Shown one piece after another: positions 60,217-64,000 of a stretch of 64,000 nt of DNA. The position numbers and the translations under genes are program-made. Positions within the stretch are counted from its first letter, which is position 1; each line of letters starts with the position of its first letter. The stretch comes from Thermomonospora echinospora. GTDB taxonomy: Bacteria > Actinomycetota > Actinomycetes > Streptosporangiales > Streptosporangiaceae. The stretch is from contig NZ_FNVO01000003.1 in NCBI RefSeq assembly GCF_900108175.1, positions 372,001 to 436,000 on the forward strand, written 5' to 3'. The notes under the pieces were generated by a model. That model was not told where the DNA came from and did no database searches. It worked only from the letters and a program-made list of their open reading frames with translations.

Positions 60217-60348
60217 GCGGATCTGTCTACCCGGGCGATGCCGGCCGGGCAACGGCCGTCCCGCGATGGCACGCCCGGCGGGGCCCGCCGGGGCGGCCTA
60301 CCCGGCCGCCCCGCGGCAGGCCCCCGGCCGGGCCGGACCGCGTTCAGG

Positions 60349-60567
60349 TCAGCCTCGCTGCGGCACCCGCCGCCGGGCCTTGGCCTTGCCCGCCTCCACG
60401 ACGGCGTCCGGACCGGGGAACACCAGGGCGGTGTGCCCGTCGTCGAACTGCACCATGTAGGGCGGCTGGCCGTCGGCGCCGCGCACCTCGATGATCTCGC
60501 CGCTGTGGTCCGGCTGGCCCACCGTGTTGCCGTGAACATGCAGCCGGTCGCCCACTGCTGCCTGCAT
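60349..60567 (-). CDS. DUF1918 family protein
   Basis: 72 aa from the ATG at 60567, preceded by GGGGAGG. The SH3-like family pattern is AAVGDRLHVHGNTVGQPDHS then GEIIEVRGADGQPPYMVQFD and HTALVFPGPDA. These proteins are abundant in actinobacteria and are often stress-induced; the molecular role is unknown. Confidence 0.92.
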   Translation of the reverse strand: MQAAVGDRLHVHGNTVGQPDHSGEIIEVRGADGQPPYMVQFDDGHTALVFPGPDAVVEAGKAKARRRVPQRG

Positions 60568-60802
60568 CACGCACCTCCCCGCGATAGATACGCTGGCATT
60601 GCTGTCACCTTCGTACGGCTCTCGTCCGCAGCCTCAGCGTTCCCCGCCCGGACGGTTCGTCACCGCGCTGACCGGCATAAATAGTTACCGGACAGTAGAG
60701 ATGCGTTAGCCGTCATAACAGACGACCATGGAAGCTGGGGGCGACGACAACCGACGACCGTCGGCCGCGCCCGAGACTAGAACGGTAAGCAGAGGGGACC
60801 CC

Positions 60803-63592
60803 GTGGCTTCCGGACGCCAACGCTTTTCGATCATCAGCGACGGGCTGCCGAGCCAGCTCCCGGACGTCAATCCTGACGAGACCCGGGAGTGGCTGGAATC
60901 GCTCGACACGGTTCTCAAGACCGAGGGCCGGACCCGTGCGCGCTATCTCATGCTCCGGCTGCTGGAGCGGGCCCGTGAGCAGCAGGTGGGCGTACCCGGG
61001 CTGCGCAGCACCGATTACATCAACACCATCCCGCCGGAGCGGGAGCCCTGGTTCCCCGGTGATGAGCACATCGAGCGCCGCATCCGCGCCTACATCCGGT
61101 GGAACGCGGCCGTCATGGTGTCCCGCGGCAACCGGCCCGAGCTCGGTGTCGGTGGCCACATCGCCACCTACGCCTCGGCCGCCTCGCTGTACGAGGTCGG
61201 GTTCAACCATTTCTTCCGCGGCAAGGACCATGGCGAGTCGGGCGACCAGGTCTTCATCCAGGGTCACGCCGCGCCGGGCATCTACGCCCGCGCGTTCCTC
61301 GAGGGGCGGCTGACCGAGCACCAGCTCGACGGGTTCCGCCAGGAGCACTCGCATCCGGGCGGCGGGCTGCCGTCCTACCCGCACCCGCGGCTGATGCCGG
61401 ACTTCTGGGAGTTCCCCACGGTCTCCATGGGGCTGACCGCGATCGACTCGATCTACCAGGCCCGTTTCAACCGTTACCTGTACAACCGCAGGATCAAGGA
61501 CACCTCGCGCTCGCACGTGTGGGCGTTCCTGGGAGACGGCGAGATGGGCGAGCCGGAGTCGCTGGGCGCCATCGGGCTGGCCGCCCGCGAGGAGCTGGAC
61601 AACCTGACCTTCGTGGTCAACTGCAACCTGCAGCAGTTGGACGGCCCAGTACGCGGCAACGGCAAGATCATCCAGGAGCTGGAGTCGTTCTTCCGCGGCG
61701 CCGGCTGGAACGTGATCAAGGTCATCTGGGGCCGTGACTGGGACCCGCTGCTGGCCAAGGACGTCGACGGCGTGCTGGTCAACAAGATGAACACCACGCC
61801 GGACGGGCAGTTCCAGACCTACACCGTCGAGTCCGGCGAGTACATCCGCGAGCACTTCTTCGGCGACGACCCCCGGCTGCGCAAGATCGTCGAGCATCTG
61901 TCCGACGAGGACATCCGCCGGCTGTCGCGCGGCGGGCATGACTACCGCAAGCTGTACGCGGCGTTCAAGGCCGCCCGCGAGCACGTCGGCCAGCCGACCG
62001 TGATCCTCACCCACACCATCAAGGGCTGGACGCTGGGACCCGACTTCGAGGCCCGCAACGCCACCCACCAGATGAAGAAGCTCACCAAGGCCGAGCTGAA
62101 GGAGTTCCGGGACCGGCTGTACCTGGACATCCCCGACTCGGCGCTGGAGGGCGAGCTGCCGCCGTACTACCACCCCGGAGAGGACTCCGAGGAGATCGAG
62201 TACATGCGCGAGCGGCGCGCCGCCCTCGGCGGCTACCTGCCCAAGCGGGTGGTGCGCGCCAAGCCGCTCAAGCTGCCCGGCGAGGCGGTCTACGGCGAGC
62301 TGAAGAAGGGCTCCGGCAAGCAGAACGTGGCCACCACCATGGCCTTCGTCCGGCTGCTCAAGGACCTGATCAAGGACGACGACATCGGCGCCCGGTTCGT
62401 GCCGATCGCCCCGGACGAGTTCCGCACCTTCGGCATGGACTCGCTGTTCCCCACCGCCAAGATCTACTCGCCGCACGGGCAGACCTACGACGCGGTGGAC
62501 CGCAGGCTGCTGCTGTCCTACAAGGAGTCCGCCGAGGGCCAGCTGCTGCACGAGGGCATCAGCGAGGCCGGCGCGATGGGCTCGACGATCGCGGCGGGCA
62601 CCTCGTACGCCACGCACGGCGTGCACATGATCCCGGTCTACATCTTCTACTCGATGTTCGGGTTCCAGCGCACCGGCGACTCCATCTGGGCGATGGCCGA
62701 CCAGATGGGCCGCGGGTTCCTGCTGGGCGCCACGGCCGGCCGCACCACGCTGACCGGTGAGGGCCTGCAGCACGCCGACGGGCACTCCCCGCTGCTGGCC
62801 TCCGCCAACCCGGCCTGCGTCTCCTACGACCCGGCCTGGGCGTACGAGCTGGCGGTGATCGTCCAGGACGCGCTGCGCCGGATGTACGGCAGCTCGCCCG
62901 AGCACCCCGACGGCGAGAACATCTTCTACTACCTCACCGTCTACAACGAGCCGTACCAGCAGCCGCCCGCCCCGCAGGACCTCGACACCGAGGGCCTGCT
63001 CAAGGGTCTGTACAGGTACGCCGAGGCGCCCGTCCTCGAAGGCAGGAACGGCGAGCAGCCGCGCGCCCAGATCCTGGCCTCCGGGGTCGCCATGCGGTGG
63101 GCCCTGCACGCCCAGAAGCTGCTGGCCGAGGACTGGGGGGTGCAGGCCGACGTCTGGTCGGCCACCTCGTGGAACGAGCTGCGCCGCGAGGCCATGGCCT
63201 GTGACGAGTGGAACATGCTGCACCCCGACGCCGAGCAGCGCGTCCCCTACGTCACCCGCCGCCTGGAGAGCGCCCCCGGCCCGGTGGTCGGGGTGTCGGA
63301 CTACATGCGCGCCGTGCCGGACCAGATCGCCGACTGGGTGCCGCAGGACTTCTCCTCGCTGGGCACCGACGGGTTCGGCTTCTCCGACACCCGCGCGGCG
63401 GCCCGCCGGCACTTCCACGTGGACGCGGCCTCGATCACGCTGGCCGTGCTCACCCGGCTGGTGCGGCACGGCGACGTCAAGCCGGACGTGCTGCGCCAGG
63501 CTATCGAGAAGTACAAGCTGGACCGCCCGATCGACGAGGTGTTCGCGGGCTCCGGCCAGACCGCCGAGTCCAGCACCGGCGGCGAGGCCTGA
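60803..63592 (+). CDS. aceE: Pyruvate dehydrogenase E1 component (homodimeric type)
   Basis: 929 aa from the GTG at 60803 (GAGGGGA upstream); the [20 protein letters not shown] start matches actinobacterial AceE, so an ATG 75 bases earlier was not used. The thiamin-diphosphate motif is [10 protein letters not shown] through [12 protein letters not shown]. The active-site region [10 protein letters not shown] and the C-terminal transketolase-like part ([20 protein letters not shown]) are complete. It decarboxylates pyruvate and passes the acetyl group to the E2 lipoyl domain. Divergent from DUF1918 and followed by a strong hairpin. No E2 or E3 gene lies in the window. Confidence 0.97.
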   Translation: MASGRQRFSIISDGLPSQLPDVNPDETREWLESLDTVLKTEGRTRARYLMLRLLERAREQQVGVPGLRSTDYINTIPPEREPWFPGDEHIERRIRAYIRWNAAVMVSRGNRPELGVGGHIATYASAASLYEVGFNHFFRGKDHGESGDQVFIQGHAAPGIYARAFLEGRLTEHQLDGFRQEHSHPGGGLPSYPHPRLMPDFWEFPTVSMGLTAIDSIYQARFNRYLYNRRIKDTSRSHVWAFLGDGEMGEPESLGAIGLAAREELDNLTFVVNCNLQQLDGPVRGNGKIIQELESFFRGAGWNVIKVIWGRDWDPLLAKDVDGVLVNKMNTTPDGQFQTYTVESGEYIREHFFGDDPRLRKIVEHLSDEDIRRLSRGGHDYRKLYAAFKAAREHVGQPTVILTHTIKGWTLGPDFEARNATHQMKKLTKAELKEFRDRLYLDIPDSALEGELPPYYHPGEDSEEIEYMRERRAALGGYLPKRVVRAKPLKLPGEAVYGELKKGSGKQNVATTMAFVRLLKDLIKDDDIGARFVPIAPDEFRTFGMDSLFPTAKIYSPHGQTYDAVDRRLLLSYKESAEGQLLHEGISEAGAMGSTIAAGTSYATHGVHMIPVYIFYSMFGFQRTGDSIWAMADQMGRGFLLGATAGRTTLTGEGLQHADGHSPLLASANPACVSYDPAWAYELAVIVQDALRRMYGSSPEHPDGENIFYYLTVYNEPYQQPPAPQDLDTEGLLKGLYRYAEAPVLEGRNGEQPRAQILASGVAMRWALHAQKLLAEDWGVQADVWSATSWNELRREAMACDEWNMLHPDAEQRVPYVTRRLESAPGPVVGVSDYMRAVPDQIADWVPQDFSSLGTDGFGFSDTRAAARRHFHVDAASITLAVLTRLVRHGDVKPDVLRQAIEKYKLDRPIDEVFAGSGQTAESSTGGEA

Positions 63593-63613
63593 CCTGCTCC
63601 ACGGCAGGACGTG

Positions 63614-63654
63614 AGCGGCCGCCCCCGGGACCGTCGGTCCCGGGGGCGGCCGCT
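63614..63654 (+). terminator. aceE terminator hairpin
   Basis: A perfect 19-bp stem (63614-63632 with 63636-63654), AGCGGCCGCCCCCGGGACC pairing across a GTC loop, 21 bases after the aceE stop. There is no T tract, as usual in this kind of genome. Confidence 0.92.
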
Positions 63655-63664
63655 GCATACCGCC

Positions 63665-63836
63665 CGACGGCCCCTCGGGCCCCTGGAGCCGTCCGGACGG
63701 CGGCGGGGTTCCGCTTCGGGAGATGCCGACAGGACCCGGGAGACCGCTGCACATCGTGCGACGGCCCTCCGGGCTCCTGGAGCCGTCCGGACGGCGGGGT
63801 TCGGCTTCGGAGGGGCCGGCCGAGCCCGGAAGACCG
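63665..63836. repeat. Imperfect direct repeat of about 80 bases after aceE
   Basis: Copies at 63665-63746 and 63759-63836 share blocks such as TGGAGCCGTCCGGACGGCG and the closing AGACCG, with small indels. Each copy contains the inverted sequence CCGTCCGGACGG, so both can fold. No gene covers them. Confidence 0.7.
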
Positions 63837-63895
63837 GCCCCCGGCCGACGGGGCGCCCGGCCCGGGAGGCCGGCCGGCTCGGCGGATCCGGGGAC

Positions 63896-64000
63896 TCAGG
63901 GGGCCGGGGGCGGGCTGAAGACGCCGAACAAGTTGCCGGCCGGGTCGCGGAGGTCGGCGAAGACCAGGCCGCTGGGGCGGGTCGTCGGCGGGACCACGAC
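63896..64000 (-). CDS. VOC/glyoxalase-family protein, C-terminal end only
   Basis: The frame is open to the window edge and ends SGLVFADLRDPAGNLFGVFS plus a short Pro tail and TGA. This is the last beta strand of a VOC fold, with the usual FxDPxGN motif. The rest of the gene lies outside the window. Confidence 0.8.
   Translation of the reverse strand, partial: VVVPPTTRPSGLVFADLRDPAGNLFGVFSPPPAP

Noticed and set aside
60713-63754. Thousand-residue frame antisense to aceE
   Set aside because: It is a low-diversity shadow without motifs; aceE on the plus strand has all its family signatures.

Overview
This is a chromosomal window from a very GC-rich Gram-positive actinomycete. Most third codon positions are G or C, GTG starts are common, and genes are packed with ATGA or TGATG overlaps. 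Markers usual in Actinomycetota are present: an RNase H/histidine-phosphatase fusion next to a coiled-coil zinc-ribbon protein, DUF3052 beside a homodimer-type AceE, DUF1918, a PAC2-family protein and an F420/flavin-type PPOX protein. A Streptosporangiales or Thermomonosporaceae-like host is plausible, but that placement is inference.

Layout. (1) 0-3 kb: zinc-ribbon protein, RNase H/phosphatase, PPOX protein and the RNase P RNA. (2) 3.1-21 kb: a long run of minus-strand genes. It holds two giant PUFA-synthase-like iterative synthases (NMO-NMO-KS-AT-ACP-KR and KS-AT-DH-PPTase), a free ACP, an alpha/beta hydrolase, a UGT-type glycosyltransferase, a 31-codon coupled ORF and a degenerate galactokinase-like protein. 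These look like one secondary (glyco)lipid locus. Below it lie a Gln/Gly-rich three-repeat protein, a small helical protein and a cytosolic S8 protease. (3) 21-33 kb: housekeeping and stress genes: a membrane protein with a phosphatase-like ectodomain, a PhaC-like hydrolase, a short RelA/SpoT protein, a TetR regulator with twin operators, an LD-carboxypeptidase, a fatty-acid desaturase and cytochrome bd (cydAB). (4) 33.0 kb: tRNA-Val(UAC), whose 3' end is tandemly repeated. (5) 33.4-38.4 kb: a five-gene minus-strand operon (MFS exporter, SbnA-like PLP enzyme, two methyltransferases, carbamoyltransferase homologue), probably a small amino-acid-derived metabolite pathway. (6) 39-42.6 kb: a PAC2 protein and an NB-ARC/TPR STAND protein.

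(7) 42.6-54.2 kb: a carbon-fixation region. Red-type RuBisCO cbbL-cbbS is followed by the activase cbbX, then a GT4 glycosyltransferase and a glycogen-debranching-type enzyme, all on the minus strand. A divergent cbbR-type LysR gene faces cbbL. Further on are a trans-acting enoyl reductase/saccharopine dehydrogenase homologue, a NarL-type two-component pair and phosphoribulokinase. RuBisCO and phosphoribulokinase are the two enzymes specific to the Calvin-Benson-Bassham cycle, so CO2 fixation, with sugar storage linked in the same block, is a strong inference. (8) 54.4-57.9 kb: a minus-strand operon of a substrate-binding protein, a 49-aa coupled ORF, a substrate-binding/VWA lipoprotein and a membrane coiled-coil protein. 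(9) 58-64 kb: zinc-ribbon protein, AhpE-type peroxiredoxin, DUF3052, YjbQ, DUF1918, aceE with a strong terminator, and the 3' end of a VOC-family gene.

Best leads: the compact PUFA-like lipid locus with its divergent GHMP-kinase-fold member, the carbamoyltransferase/SbnA-like operon with a Cys-to-Asp change in the acceptor motif, and the actinomycete CBB locus with its hairpin and operator layout.
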